Positions 9,498-21,484 of a DNA stretch of 64,000 bases are shown here, piece by piece. The position numbers and the translations under genes are program-made. Every line of letters starts with the position of its first letter. Within the stretch, counting starts at the first letter, position 1. The stretch comes from Cristatella mucedo. Taxonomy: Eukaryota > Bryozoa > Phylactolaemata > Cristatellidae. The DNA is taken from contig WPIO01000005.1 of NCBI GenBank assembly GCA_009760855.2, forward strand, positions 1,993,001 to 2,057,000, written 5' to 3'. Under the pieces are notes generated by a model. It was not told where the DNA came from. It did not search any database and saw only the letters and a list, made by a program, of their open reading frames with translations.

Positions 9498-12054
9498 AAC
9501 CCCTCTGTCGTGGGCCAGCCAATAGTAAAGAAAGCTAAGGGCATACGCCTAGCTTAAACGGTATGAAACACGGTATTTACTTATGCTAAAACCTAATTCT
9601 AATTGCGGAAAAGATACAGTTGCCTTGAAAAATTCCAAGATATGCAATTGGAGGATCCGCCCCAGGTTTGAATGGTGATTTGATAATAGCAAAAGGGAAT
9701 GTAGCTCACATTGACTTGAGCCTTAACTCCCTGTGCCGTTGCTTCCCGAAGCCTTAGCTGAAACTAAAGCTGAACATTTTAAAACACACTTAAATGTTTT
9801 AACGAGGTGCATGTTTGTCCTTTAGGCCTAAATGACACTATCGAAGACTTTCGCCCGATAACTACTTACTGTATATAGGCTTTGTTGAAGTTAGGCTGGA
9901 GCATGCGAAATCTGCACTAACTTATGGCTACGACCCAGGTTTCTTTTCCTCGATGGCTTTTTTTTCAGTAGTTTTCAGTTTTCTCCTTTAATATTTCTCG
10001 TTCTGCAGGTGGTTTGAGATGATTGGCTGGTGATTGCCTAGTCTCAATAAGCTAAGCGAGAATGTGGCTATCTAGTAGCCGTCAAAGGCAGATGATTCAG
10101 TTTAGTCTATAGGCGCGACACTCTAGGTAACGACGGGAGGGGGCGAAATCTACTTATTCTGACCAAGAAACTCAGATTTTAAAGCCACCATGCTTGCAAA
10201 CAAAGAACCTGGAAAATCACTGTCAATTTGTGTTTCCTACACTTTCACCATGTTTTCAGCCAGCCAAAATGAACGTGCACCTCTTTTGCAGATGCAAGAT
10301 TTCCGATCGACAGCTGACAGGATTTTTCGGAGCCTGGCTGCAAGCTCGACCGGCTGGAAATTCGGCTCGTTGGGTTAAAGAAAGTTAGTCGCTCGAAGCC
10401 AGCTCTGGCCAGCTCTGGCAATGGCAGGCGAGGAGAGTAAGAAGAATAGAGACGATATAGGTAGGCTGGATGAGGGAACAATGTGGGGAGAGGGAGGAGA
10501 GCGAGCGGAGGAAGCGAGAGGGAGAGCAAGGGAGCAAGAATGCGAGCGAGATCCAGAGGAAGATGTGGGAGCAGGTGGGGGAGAGAGGGACGAAGGTGAG
10601 AGCTAGAGAATGAGCGACGAGGACACACCTGATATGGGTGCGATAAAGAGAATAATGTATAATGCATTAGTGCACAGAGGCGCACCGAGGCCGTAAGAGG
10701 GAAGGAGAGAGCCACCGAAAGATGCTAAGAAAGGCGGAAGCCTAGGGAGAGGCATCGCTTGCAACGCACCGACCGTATATCTGGATGAATCAAACAAGCG
10801 AGAGCCCGCTGGGAGCGTTCCGAGTGCTAGACTGCCCTGGCCCAGGCCAAGCAGACATGGCTGGCTGGGCTTCGTTGGACGCCGGCAGTGGAAAAGCAAT
10901 GTCAGCGCCATTCGACCCAGGCGTGTCACATCAGCTTGGATTCGATCAGCATGCCTGTTTTAATTTATAAGTACAAAGAGCGGGCAAGCGCGGTGCTCCA
11001 ACGAAGTTACGCGCAGCAGGGCCCAGCGAGCACACGTAGGCGATCTGCCTCCAAGTACTCTTCGTACAACAGGTTCCGTGATTACCCGTGGGATCAGCTT
11101 AGCTCTTTGTACGAGAAACAAAGCCCTGACCTCAAAGTACCAGCTGCTCATTTCGATTACGCACAGCTAATGCCACTTCGCGAGTACTTGCATCGTGATT
11201 GATCGAGGGCTCTACTGAAAATGATGGCTACCAGTGAGGCAAGAGCAATGCGAATGTCTTTTTATGTGTTTTGACGAACAGAGGCGAGACACTGCTTCGA
11301 AGATCCAGTCGGATTTGGGCGCGTTCAATAATACGATTGCTCGAAGGCCAGGAAACAGCTGAGCTGTGTGTTCATGACGCTTCGCACTTTCAGAAGGATA
11401 TTGATAATGTTCCAACAGTCTCAGGAGAGCACTATCGGCAACCTTGGCGCCAGACCTGTACGCTGCTAGCAAACTGAACGCCTAAGCCATTGTAGAACAG
11501 CTTGCATATCGCATATTCAATATAAGACCTAATAAAGGTGACCTCGGTCGGATGTGCTGGATTGGGGTTTGTATCGCATGGAGAACTGTACCAGCATTTT
11601 CGGCAGAGAGAAGTGCACAGTAGTAGCTGAGGAAACAAGCGAAGTTTCGGAAGAATGGCTGCTTAAGGTAGTGAAAAATCAAAACACGACTATCGGATTA
11701 CTTTACAGTTAACTCTACCAATAATAACTTGTGGACCTACCCGAAATGCGCGTCACCTGACCGGCTGGGCTTCTTACCTTGAGGTTGATGCGACCGGTAG
11801 CCAAGATAGTTTAATTTCGTCAGCTCCAAACTTTTAGGAGTCAATGAATATTGTTACCAAAGCCTGTAGCAGTTCCAAAACTAAGGCCCTTTGCTGCAAA
11901 CGTCGCCCACGATCCAGGGACTAGTCCTTGCAGCCGCATGACGAATAATGGTCTACCTGTTGTCTCAAACGACTTGCAGCTTTTGCTTCGATGCACACGT
12001 GTGCCGATGGTAGCACAGCACGGCAGCAGTCAAGTGCGCCTATTTCGTAAAATT
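9494..12054. other. Unassigned stretch with purine-rich segment and one protein-like frame
   Basis: No repeat family recognised. From 10420 to 10610 the plus strand is strongly purine-rich and non-repetitive. The plus-strand frame at 10888-11202 (104 codons) has a more protein-like second half (from KERASAVLQRSYAQQ to the end), with no family I recognise, no clear promoter and no splice context. It may be chance. Confidence 0.35.
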
Positions 12055-12265
12055 GTGCATGCTGCCACTGCTGCTGCTGCTTGCATGCACGCTTGCATGC
12101 TGACCCTGTGCATGTCACCTCTAACCATATTACGCTTGTTGCCATTGAGCATGCTACTACTAACCATTTGATCATGCTTCCTTTGCAGCAAATGTAAAGT
12201 GCCTAGCCGGAGACTTGGTTCTCTGATGGCGCTATAAAACTGCACTATTATTATTATTACAATTA
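12055..12265 (+). mobile_element. LINE-B 3' UTR and tail
   Basis: GCATGCTGACCCTGTGCATG, AACCATTTGATCATGCTTCC, CAGCAAATGTAAAGTGCCTA and then an (ATT)n tail appear in the LINE-B order on the plus strand. No coding part remains. Confidence 0.8.
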
Positions 12266-14132
12266 TTTGGAGCTTACATAAGGCACTATGGCGGCTTATA
12301 TGCCAAATGTACCAATCATCATTAACAGATATTATGCGCTAGTCTCATTTCTTGTGACCGCATCAGTCAGTATTGTACCCGTAGCGTGTCTTTTGGTCTG
12401 GACAGATACAATACAAACACTGAATGGGGACTTTATGAGTAAGAGCTGAATCGGATGCTCACTCTGCCAAAATTAGGCATTCATGAAATCTGCAGCTACA
12501 ACTCGGCGACACTTATCAGTGCTTAACTGAGCTTGACCGAACTTTACCGATGTGAAGCACTTTGACGGGAGAAAATGCATTGACTGTTTCTTCTTTCACT
12601 GCTAACTGGTATCATTGTCTTTCATTTTACTCCAAAATAGAGCATTCCAACTAGTTCTGAATACTGAAACGGTGATGGGCTATATCCAGATTATTACTGT
12701 CGAGATATTTATTATATGCGGTTCCTGAGTTATAACGGCTGAGAACAAGTCTTGTGATCATCTACGGTTTGGCGGGAGGAAAGCCGAAGTCATCTCAATA
12801 GTCAGTCAGTTTCACTCTAGACCTCGAGTGAGACAGTTGAGCTACATCCCACTTGTGAATGTACTATTCAAAACCATATGACGACGCCATAGGGTACGGT
12901 ACTGAATGTGCTGGGACTCTGGTGGAATCGAGCACTCGTGCTAGTCACATCTATATCGCCACCGCAATACAAACTAACGTCTCAGAAGCCAGCAACCGCC
13001 AGATGGCCATGTGTCTGAATGGCGACTAAGCAGATAGTGGCGTGCACCCTTAGCAGCCCCGGTCGAATCTGCTTGACTCTTAAACAACTGTCCTTTATTG
13101 AGCTTGTGAGGTCCAAACCCGCCAAACTCTGTTGACGCTCTCCCTTCTTACACTATCCATTCTGGATCACGTCTTGTCGACTTTGTTCTTTGGACGTTAA
13201 AGACAACCATGAGCCGCTTAAGGTCGAGTGATACAGTTAAATGTCAGATGCTCTATTAATTAAAGTTAACAAGTCTCAGTCATCTTTCCACGCTCTAAGC
13301 ATGCAAGCTGCATTAGTGTGCTAGGAATAATTCGATTCTCATCATATGCTTTAAGCAGGAGAATATATTTGCAGTGGGCTTGCCGAAGAGCTGTTCAGAA
13401 AAGAATGCAAACACCTACACCACAGCTATCACGTGAGATCTCCAGCGGCCTTTCCAGACGCAGGGTTCTCGTGTACTTATGCTCTGCTTATTTGCTATCC
13501 TGCTTACTCAATGCAGTCACTGCAGCAACGTTTCAACCGAAAGCAGCATGGCGAGCCAAGCCTTGCATATCGCCTGTGGCTCCTGCTGCTGGTGCTACGT
13601 CCCCTGCCCTATTCTATGGGTACACGCATCAGCCGCTAGCAGCGACTGCCCTGAATGGCTTGACCTTGATCGAGTTCGTACCCACAAGCTACGCCACGAG
13701 ATAGATTGTTCGATCCCAAAGGGCATTAACGCATGTAATCATCTGCCTGTCCTCAGCGCCTCCTTCCTGATGAAACGTGCGAAAGAGGATGCATCATTAT
13801 CAAATCCCCATCCTAGCATAAACACTGGAGCCAGCACACCTCATTAGGCTGCTGAACAGGAGCGTGCTTCGCTTTTGGCGACGGTATGATGATGCACGCA
13901 TAATGCTTTGAGCTAATAATTGGGTGCGCCTAGCCAGCGATCTCGTCTGTCTCAGCGAAGATCCGCGTGCACTATCGACACCGCGTTCCACTTACAGCGA
14001 TCCGGGAGCGTTGTGCGATGGGTCGTCACGTGACCTGAGCATCTCTGCAATTACGAACGTACTGCTCCGACGCGAGGTACGTTCACCAGTAGTAAACTTG
14101 GTTTCCGGTGTCCTCATTTAGAGCTCGACCAA
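12266..14132. other. Unassigned sequence
   Basis: No recognisable gene. Overlapping plus-strand frames at 13318-13847 (up to 128 codons) give compositionally odd Cys/Ala/Leu-rich products that disagree with one another, and none resembles a family. Confidence 0.4.
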
Positions 14133-14836
14133 CAACAATAATATTAATAATAATGCGCCCACAGGGAACTCAATCTCTTTCTAGGCGCTTTACATTTGCT
14201 GCAAAGGGAAACGCGATTGAATCGTGAGTAATATCATGCTTGATAAATAACATGAATACCGTGGTTAGAGGTGGCATGCACAGGGTCAGCAGGCAGGTGT
14301 GGTTAGTGGCAGCATGCACAGTGTCAGCACGTATAGCACATGAAGGACGAATAACAAGGACCCGCTAAATGCTGCCCTAAATATGTTTTTTAAGTTCTTC
14401 TTAAATGTGGTCAAGTCAGGGGATGATGCTCTAACGCAGGTCGGGAGTGAGTTCTAGGTTTTGGGAGCGTACGAACTAAATGCATGGTCTCCAAAGGATT
14501 TGAGGTTTTTACAGGTAGTGGTAAACTGTAGGATTCCGAAAAGCGGGTGGTACGATGCTTGGTCTGGTGGGGGAGTAAATCTGAGAGAAAGGCTTGAGCC
14601 AAAGAATGAGGTGACCTAATAGTGAGTGACATAACCTTAAAGCCGGTGCATTGCTTGACTGGTAGCCAGTGCAGGTCAGGGAGAAGTAGTGTGATATGGC
14701 AACTGCAACGCTCACGACAGACAAGCCTAGCTGCGGAATTTTGCACCAGCTGTAAACGCCTGATTGCACATCCGGTAGGCCAGCAAGCAATGAGTTACAG
14801 AAGTCAAGACAGGATGTCACAAATGCACGGACCAAC
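14133..14836 (-). mobile_element. LINE-B copy, C-terminal domain and 3' end
   Basis: The minus-strand frame at 14411-14746 reads MQNSAARLVCRERCSCHI, LLPDLHWLPVKQCTGFKVMS, HSLAQAFLSDLLPHQ, then shifts frame before the WNSLP region. The 3' UTR motifs and the AAT-rich tail (14133-14155) follow. It is 5'-truncated at about 14836, before the RT core. Confidence 0.85.
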
Positions 14837-15769
14837 AAAATATTGCAACTCGGTATTCTGCGTGCAAAAGAGTGCTAAAAACATCGCTTCGTTTGCAGAT
14901 TACATTACACTAGGCTGTTGATGTGGCTACTTCAGATTTAAAATTCAAGCTTCGACGCTGCCTAATAGCCGTAGATGTTGGTCCCGTCAGTGATAACGAA
15001 GCAGTGAGCGTTTTTTACACTGAAAAAGCATCGTGCTTACGCACAATATAAGTTGAAAAGGGATGGAATTTCCGTGACTAAGGTTTGCACTGGCTTGTGG
15101 CTGAGGACCGTTCAGCTGCCGGGAAATTTGGCTGCTACACATTCCGTTACCGATCTGTTTAAATAGGGCGGCGGTGAATTGGACTTTAATGTATGCGAGA
15201 CCTCCGCAGATTCAACTAATAAAAAGTTCATGGAGTTCTTTCGAAACAGGAGACTAGCGCAGTACTCTTATCTCAGTCTGATCCACCGCCTAATAGAAAT
15301 GACTTCCTTGGATGACTGTTTCAAGGCCGATTGTGAAAACAAAGAGATAGCACAGAAGCATACACTACGGGTATCGATAAAATCATGGTATTAGCACACT
15401 AAAAACCCGGCAAACCATTCACAAGAGCATCTAGTAGGTTAAATATGAAAAGATTTAATAAAAACTAGTAATGAATCTGTAATCTATAATGTAATCTAAA
15501 ATCGGGGATGGAAATTTGTTTTTCCTCATTCTTAAAAAACATGCCATAAATGCCGACAATAATATACGCTGTTTCTGGTTGCCGACCACAGATGCCTTAA
15601 CGATTGCATCTCGGCTCTAGTTGCTGTTAAAAGCATACGCAAGCTTTTAGACAGCTCACTGAGAGTATACCATTGCGAATTAGTAGTAATTTATGGCCAA
15701 TGATTTTGTCACCTTGGTGAAGAGACCAGTAAAGCAGAAGAAATATACGTCAAGGCCACCCACCACAAT
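14837..15769. other. Unassigned sequence
   Basis: No repeat or gene recognised. The short frame at 15179-15394 (71 codons) has no family resemblance. Confidence 0.4.
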
Positions 15770-15885
15770 AAATTGCCTCACTTAAGTAGCGGCAGAATAT
15801 CCTTAGTCGCTATCACTCCTGCTTGCAGTGGGCAAATATGACTTGCCAGCTGCAGAGCTCCAACCCACAATCTACGTATGGGTCG
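15770..15885 (-). mobile_element. Weak SINE1 fragment
   Basis: A minus-strand segment resembles the SINE1 central domain (CCCACTGCAAGCAGGAGTGA) and is followed, with several changes, by a possible B-box remnant near 15870. It is strongly diverged. Confidence 0.4.
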
Positions 15886-17321
15886 TTACGCGCAGGCACC
15901 AAACCCCCCCCCCCAGGCGAAGACCCAGCATCGAAAGCCGCTCGCTACTGTTAGCGCCACTACGTCACGCCTTCTCGCAGGATGACGAACGAGCTGTGAA
16001 GGATTAACTAGACGCTACCTCCGGCGCCAGAGAGCTCCGTAAAGGCTTTATTTAGCAGAGCTGGAGCGGCGAAGGCTGAGCCTCGCGGAATATTTAGTGA
16101 AAACTCCTTGAGTTCGGCGGCGGCGGCCATCTTTGGTGCGGTCACTGAAGCATTGCTAATGCTCGCAGGACCCTCGGCATCGCGTCTCATCCCGCCCCGC
16201 CTCCATAGTTTGAGAGCCAGCAGCTCTGCCCCGCACGCACGCATGTCAGAAGCCTCTTTATGTAAATGCTAACGAGCGGCAGTGATTTGGGGCGCCTGAA
16301 GCTACCCCGAGAAAGCACCCTCTACCAGACGGGTTTATTATGCCACATCTACGACGAAAATGCACCGCTGCTCTCTCCTCTCTCTCCCCCACCACCACCC
16401 ACTTCCGTAAGAGCGTGCTTCGCCAATGCTTTTCGCCAAGAAATACACAATCGGCTTTCTAAAAAAAAGACAAAGCTTGAGATGCTCCTTGAGAAATGAA
16501 ATCCTCACACAAGGGTGCGCGTCCGCGGACACCTTTTAATCACGCTAAACAAATTGTGATGACCGGCCGAGAAACTTTTAGAGAAACGCTGTAAAGCTGC
16601 GCTCGCGGAAAGCAGCCAGCGCGCCATCCAGCGAGCCTCCGGAGCAGCTCTCGTATCTCCGGAGGAGCCAGCGACTCCATCCGCCAGGCGGCTGTGAGCA
16701 GGAGGCAGCAGAAGGTCGAGGCTTGCGAACTTCTCCTGCGGGGAGGGGCTAAAAGAGCGCTCAAGACGTGCCCAACGGGGGGTCAGCCCAAGCCCCCTGC
16801 TGCTGGCCCCCTGCTGGCCGGAGCCCACGAAAACGGGACGGCTGGACGGTTCTAGCAGGCAGGCGTGCGCAAGCCCCAGGGGAATTCACGAGGGCACGCC
16901 ACGCCAGAGCAAAATATAGCACGCCGTCACGGATGGCGGTAGTCGCTCCGAGTCCTCTACCACCGCCTCTGTCGAGTCGCCCGCATGTGCCGCCGAAGTT
17001 ACGAGCTGGCTGCGATGCTATCGGCCTACGAGGCCGCAGCCCGGCGGTCGCCCGCCGCCACGAGCGGGAGATGCACGAGACTCTGCGGCAGCCAGCGTTG
17101 CCACCGCCGAGGCTCTGGGCGCACGGCTTCAGGTTATACTCGTCTGCAAACGCTGCACATGCGAGGCGAGGCCGTGGCATTCCAAAAGCCGCTACATGAA
17201 GCTGCGGCCCAGTTCCCCGGCATTCCAAAGGCCGCCTCGCTAAGCTGCGAACCGGCGGTCCTCGGCGCTTCCGTTGCCTCGAAGGCGTTCTCTCATTCTC
17301 CACCTCTCTCCCCCTCCACTC

Positions 17322-17329
<8 letters not shown>

Positions 17330-17416
<87 letters not shown>

Positions 17417-17443
17417 TCTCTCTCCCTCTCTCTCCCTCTCTCT
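17330..17443. repeat. (CT)n microsatellite in CpG-rich block
   Basis: CT repeats interrupted at intervals by CCCT units. The Leu/Ser frame at 17274-17777 and the Arg/Glu frame on the other strand come from this repeat. Confidence 0.95.
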
Positions 17444-17595
17444 AGCTCGCGCGCGTGGCGTGCGCTCACTCACGGAATCGTCTGGCAGTCGTAGCTCTCG
17501 GGTAGGCATCGGCTCCATCACCAGCATGCCGAGCGCTGGGCCAAAGCTCGGCGGCCGGCGATCGCAGTGGAGTCGGACAAGCGAAACGAAAGCCG

Positions 17596-17630
17596 ACGGC
17601 GGCGGCGGCGGCGGGCGGGCGGGCGGGCGG
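17596..17630. repeat. GGC / GGGC short tandem repeat
   Basis: Six or so GGC units are followed by GGGC tetranucleotide units; the tract is a candidate G-quadruplex former on the plus strand. Confidence 0.85.
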
Positions 17631-17727
17631 CTACGGCGTCCCACGGAGCCCGGTGCCTTGAACAATCGACCTCGGAATCGACTGTTGCGGTACTACCCGC
17701 CTACGCCCGCGACGACTGCGAGCAGAT

Positions 17728-17744
17728 ATTGGACGTCAGCCAAT
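17728..17744. promoter_or_regulatory. Divergent CCAAT pair around an ACGTC core
   Basis: ATTGG-ACGTC-A-GCCAAT puts two oppositely oriented CCAAT boxes around an ACGTC half-site of a CRE. NF-Y sites next to CREB/ATF sites are a known arrangement in CpG-island promoters. The match is read directly; function is inferred from the CpG-rich setting. Confidence 0.4.
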
Positions 17745-18736
17745 GGCTGCTTACGAGCCCCAACTAGCGGCTATTAGCGGCTACTCCGGAGGCCTTAGCA
17801 AAAGCATTATCGTGCACGAGGGCCTTCTCAGCCTCGCGTCTCGCGCGGGCGGCCGAGCAAACAGGCCGCGTCGTCCGGGACACTTCGCCCGCAAAGGGGA
17901 GCGGCTAGCGGCGTTATGGATCGGGCTGGGGTAGTCACCAGGATGTAGAAGAATCCAGGAAAGTGGACCGAGCAGTCCGCTAGCGAGCACCGTACGCACC
18001 GCGACCGGGCTAGCGAGCGAGCCAGTCTGAGGGCGCCAGCGGGCTGCTTGCGAGCACGCTAGCCGTTGCTTGTTGGTGTGGTAGAGCTCGCGTGCGCGCG
18101 GAAGCGAGCAGCGTCTCGAAGAGCGACGTTCGCAGCCTGGCGTCGGCCGCGCTAGCGCTTCGGCATCGGTAGCTGCACGTAGCTGCACATATGCTTGGTC
18201 CGACGAGCTGAGGAGTCTATTAAGCGGACACACCCGAGAAGACACGCAGTACCTGTCTGCCTGCAATCAAAGCTGACCCTCCTCCCGGCGGAGGCTTTAG
18301 GCGGCGTCTTTTCGGGGACTCCGGTAATTGGTGGCACTCGAAGCTCGTCTCGAGCCGTCGATTGGGCTCTCAGAGCGAGCCGCACCCAGCGAGAGAGTCT
18401 CGTCATCGCAATCTCGAGGCCTTTCCCACGAGGCCAGCTCTCTCCGCGCGCCAATCCTAGTGGCCACGCCTCCGTTCGTGCCGGATGTTCGCCGCTGGAG
18501 CTTCGCGGGCGCTCGCGCCGACGCATCGGTCGGAGTCCCCGAGTCCTGGACAGCGGACGAGACCGCTCGCCCTTGGTTAGCCTCGTAGCGACTAGCTACG
18601 TATCCGCTCCAGCCCAGCTGACTCGCTGGCTAGTTTCCCGGAAACGCCGATGAGTCGTGGGCTTGTCAGAGGGACATTGGAAGGCTCTCGGACTCTCGTT
18701 TTGCCAATTCGTTGCTGCTGCACCCATGCCCCATGC

Positions 18737-19190
18737 ATGCGAGAAAGAGAGCGGGAGAGAGAGCGAGGGAGAGGAAAACAGAGGGAGAGAGAGAGAGAGG
18801 GAGGTTATAAGAGAGGGAGAGAGAGAGATCAATAAAGATAGAGAGGGAGAGAGAGTGAAGAGAAGGTAGAGAGATAGAGAGAGGGAGAGAGAGAGAGAGC
18901 GTGAGAGAGTGAGAGACAGAGGGAGAGAGAGGGGAGGAGGAAGAGGGAGAGAGAGCGAGAGAGAGAGAGAGGGAAAACAAAGGGAAAGTGAGAGAGCGAG
19001 AGGGAGAGAGAGGGAAAACAAAGGGAAAGTGAGAGAGCGAGAGGGAGAGAGACCACGAGAGAGAGAGAGAGCGAGAGTAAGGGAGAGGTAGAGAGGGAGA
19101 GAGAGAGAGAGAGAGCGAGAGTGAGGAGAGAGAGAGGGAGAGAGAGAGAGAGAGAGGGAGAGAGACAGGGGGAGAGAGAGACAGGGGAGA

Positions 19191-19226
<36 letters not shown>

Positions 19227-19310
19227 GAGGGAAAGTGAAAGAGCGAGAGGGAGAGAGTAGGATAGGGGAGAGAGAGACTACGAAAGAGGGAGGAAGAGAG
19301 AGTAGGGAAG

Positions 19311-19387
<77 letters not shown>

Positions 19388-19546
19388 GAGCGAGAGTAAG
19401 GGAGAGGTAGAGGGGAGAGAGAGAGAGAAAAAGAGAGAGAGAGAAGTGAGAGAGAGTGAGAGAGAGGTGGGGAGAGAGGTGGAGGATGAGAGAGCGAGAA
19501 AGAGAGGGGAGGGAGAGAGAGAGAGAGATAGAGAGGATAGGCGCGA
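18737..19546. repeat. Polypurine (GA-rich) tract, about 0.8 kb
   Basis: The plus strand is almost all A and G for about 810 bases. It is not a simple (GA)n: a unit of about 47 bp containing GGGAAAACAAAGGGAAAGTG is tandemly duplicated near 18965-19055, and a block with GCGAGAGTAAGGGAGAGGTA occurs near 19070 and again near 19390. The 355-codon minus-strand open frame across it is a Ser/Leu/Pro low-complexity artefact. Confidence 0.95.
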
Positions 19547-20201
19547 CAAGGCACTGCACTTTAAGAGCCTCAAGTCACCGCGATTAATACCGATTGGTCC
19601 TTCCCGCTGGCATGGTAAAAGCAGCGTGTTCAGAATGCCCCGCAGCGAAGGAAGATTGCACAAGGGATACGCTGGCCTCCCTCGTCATCCAGTACAGTAA
19701 GGCTGGATTAGCGCCAGGTGCGGTCTGTCGAAGAACCGGGACCCGATGCTGATGCAGAGTGGCCGACCTTCCCGGTACGACCCCCTCAGCTGCATTTACT
19801 GCTGACGTATCTGCGCCCGGATATCCGGCCTGCAGTCCAAGTTTCCCAAAAACCGCCATTCTTGTTGAGGCCATTCATTCCCGCCTTTGGGATGAATGCG
19901 GAAGGCCACTAAAGAAAATTTAGCCGTCACGAGGACTCGACGGGCGAGTGCAGGAGTAAGCAGTGGAAATAAGAAGTATTTGCAGCTAAAGAAGGCACCC
20001 GATGTCAAGCTGGCAGGTCACTTACCTCGTTCCTGGGTTGTAACTGCTTTCGGCGTAACGTCTGCAACAGGCATTCAAAGACGTAACAATTAGGATACGG
20101 TCACAAGAACGCACAAGAATGTCACATGGATATTTGTCGGAGAATGTAATCGGTAGTAAGCGAATAAATGAGAAATAAATATCCCCTCATATGTGAGTCT
20201 A
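19547..20201. other. Unassigned sequence
   Basis: Between the polypurine tract and the AT/GT tract no gene or repeat family was recognised. Short frames on both strands overlap each other and show no family resemblance. Confidence 0.4.
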
Positions 20202-20343
<142 letters not shown>

Positions 20344-20621
20344 TATAAGGAAGCTTCAGCCGGTGGCGAGCGAGCGCTATATCCACTCACGCAGCAGACA
20401 GGCCGGCGACGGCGGGCCTTTACAGCATAACGCTGCGATCCACGAGACGAACTCACAAGGCTTTCTTCAGCCGCTCACTCCTGGTCCGCTAGTTCGCCGG
20501 GCTCTCTGACGCGTGCCTCTGCAGTCGTTGCAGTCGTCGGTTTTTCGCTTTCGCTCAGGCTTCTGCTGAATCCGCCCAGGCAGGCTGACAGGCTGGCCGC
20601 GGGCGTCCGCCGTCGGTCGGG

Positions 20622-20688
20622 CCAATGGGCTGCGTTTCGAGGTCCACGCGCGAGCCCGGCGGCGCTACGGTCGGCGCGCGCCGATTGG
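20622..20688. promoter_or_regulatory. CCAAT box and inverted CCAAT box
   Basis: GGGCCAATGGGC at 20619-20630 and CCGATTGGTCAGG at 20681-20693 are strong NF-Y core matches about 60 bp apart in opposite orientation, inside a CpG-rich block with no TATA box nearby. An ATG at 20731 follows on the plus strand, but its frame is short and unrecognised. Confidence 0.4.
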
Positions 20689-20959
20689 TCAGGCCCGTCC
20701 AAAGGACGTGCGGCCGCGCCTATGAGAAGATGAACGCCGAGCAACTCCGCTGCGGCGGCCGCTCTGAGCGACTGACGGAAGTTAGCTCTCTGCCGAATGA
20801 CTTGGTCGGCACCGCAGCGCTGAGCGGGCGCCTCTCGAGCGGAGCGAATGGAGCGAAAGGCGAGCTCGGAGCCTCCGCCATGCCCCCGGCATGCCGCTCT
20901 TCGTAGGCCAAGCGGAAGCGGTCAGCGCAGGCCGTCTGCTAGGCCGCTTGAACCTGGGG

Positions 20960-21125
20960 CAGTCGCCTAGGGGTGAGCCGCTCGCATTTCTCGCGTCGCG
21001 AGTTTGAGTCCTGGCCACCGTCGATCCTCTGTCGCGCCGCTGCAAGCGTGGCGATGGCCGCAAAGGCTCTACTGCCGAAACGTAAATGAACCCGTCAGAT
21101 CAGCAGACGAACTTTACTTATTCAT
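20960..21125 (+). mobile_element. Divergent SINE1-like copy in CpG-rich block
   Basis: A possible A-box region (CAGTCGCCTAGGGGTGAGCC), a B-box-like GCGAGTTTGAGTCCTGG and the SINE1 central domain in altered form (CCGCTGCAAGCGTGGCGATG, then GCCGCAAAGGCTCT) appear in the right order, ending in an A/T-rich tail. Sequence divergence is high, so the assignment is moderate. Confidence 0.45.
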
Positions 21126-21398
21126 TTAAATAATTTCTTTTTAGTCCCTCCCATAAGAATTCGGCAACCATTCCAAAGCAGCAGCAGCCTTCCTTCCCTA
21201 AAACCCTACCTGAAAACTGCGCGTCAAATGTTCGCAGCCCGAAGGCTGGATCTTTAGCCGCTTCTGGGATACATAGCGCGCGCCGGTTTCGTCTAGCCTC
21301 GCGCGCTCCGCCCCCCCCCCCGAAGGCGGCGCGCAGCAGCTGGCTGTGCAGCTTCTCCGAACGTCCGAAAGATAGGAAGCGGAATGCCTCGCTCGCAT

Positions 21399-21434
<36 letters not shown>
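21399..21434. repeat. (GGC)n trinucleotide repeat
   Basis: About twelve GGC units. The Ala or Pro runs in frames crossing it are repeat artefacts. Confidence 0.9.
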
Positions 21435-21484
21435 GGCCGAAGCTTCGCGCAGAAATCGCACAGCTCGACGTCGTTAAAGGAAAT

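Larger units (their letters stand above)
16010..18640. other. CpG-rich block 1 (candidate promoter region)
   Basis: G+C and CpG density rise sharply compared with both flanks. The block contains many overlapping open frames on both strands (for example 16761-17303 and 18195-18653), which is expected from high G+C and not proof of coding. It holds a (CT)n tract, a GGC/GGGC repeat and a paired CCAAT motif. An unmethylated promoter or 5' exon is possible; no protein family was recognised. Confidence 0.5.
20380..21480. other. CpG-rich block 2 (candidate promoter region)
   Basis: A second block of high G+C and CpG, with a CCAAT box, an inverted CCAAT box and a (GGC)n tract. Open frames on both strands overlap and none is recognisable. 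A divergent SINE1-like sequence lies inside at 20960-21125. Confidence 0.5.

Noticed and set aside
9074-9557. Three overlapping plus-strand frames of 81-154 codons
   Set aside because: All are Ser/Leu translations of the (CT)n tract.
12800-12860. tRNA-like A-box motif (inverted) near 12840
   Set aside because: TAGCTCAACTG fits an A box but no B box follows at tRNA spacing.
17240-17777. 141-codon minus and 167-codon plus frames
   Set aside because: They are driven by the (CT)n and GGC repeats and overlap each other.
16761-18653. Several 120-180-codon frames on both strands in CpG-rich block 1
   Set aside because: High G+C makes stops rare; the frames contradict each other and resemble no family.
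18596-19663. 355-codon minus-strand open frame, the longest in the window
   Set aside because: It translates the polypurine tract on its pyrimidine strand into Ser/Leu/Pro repeats. Low complexity alone keeps it open.
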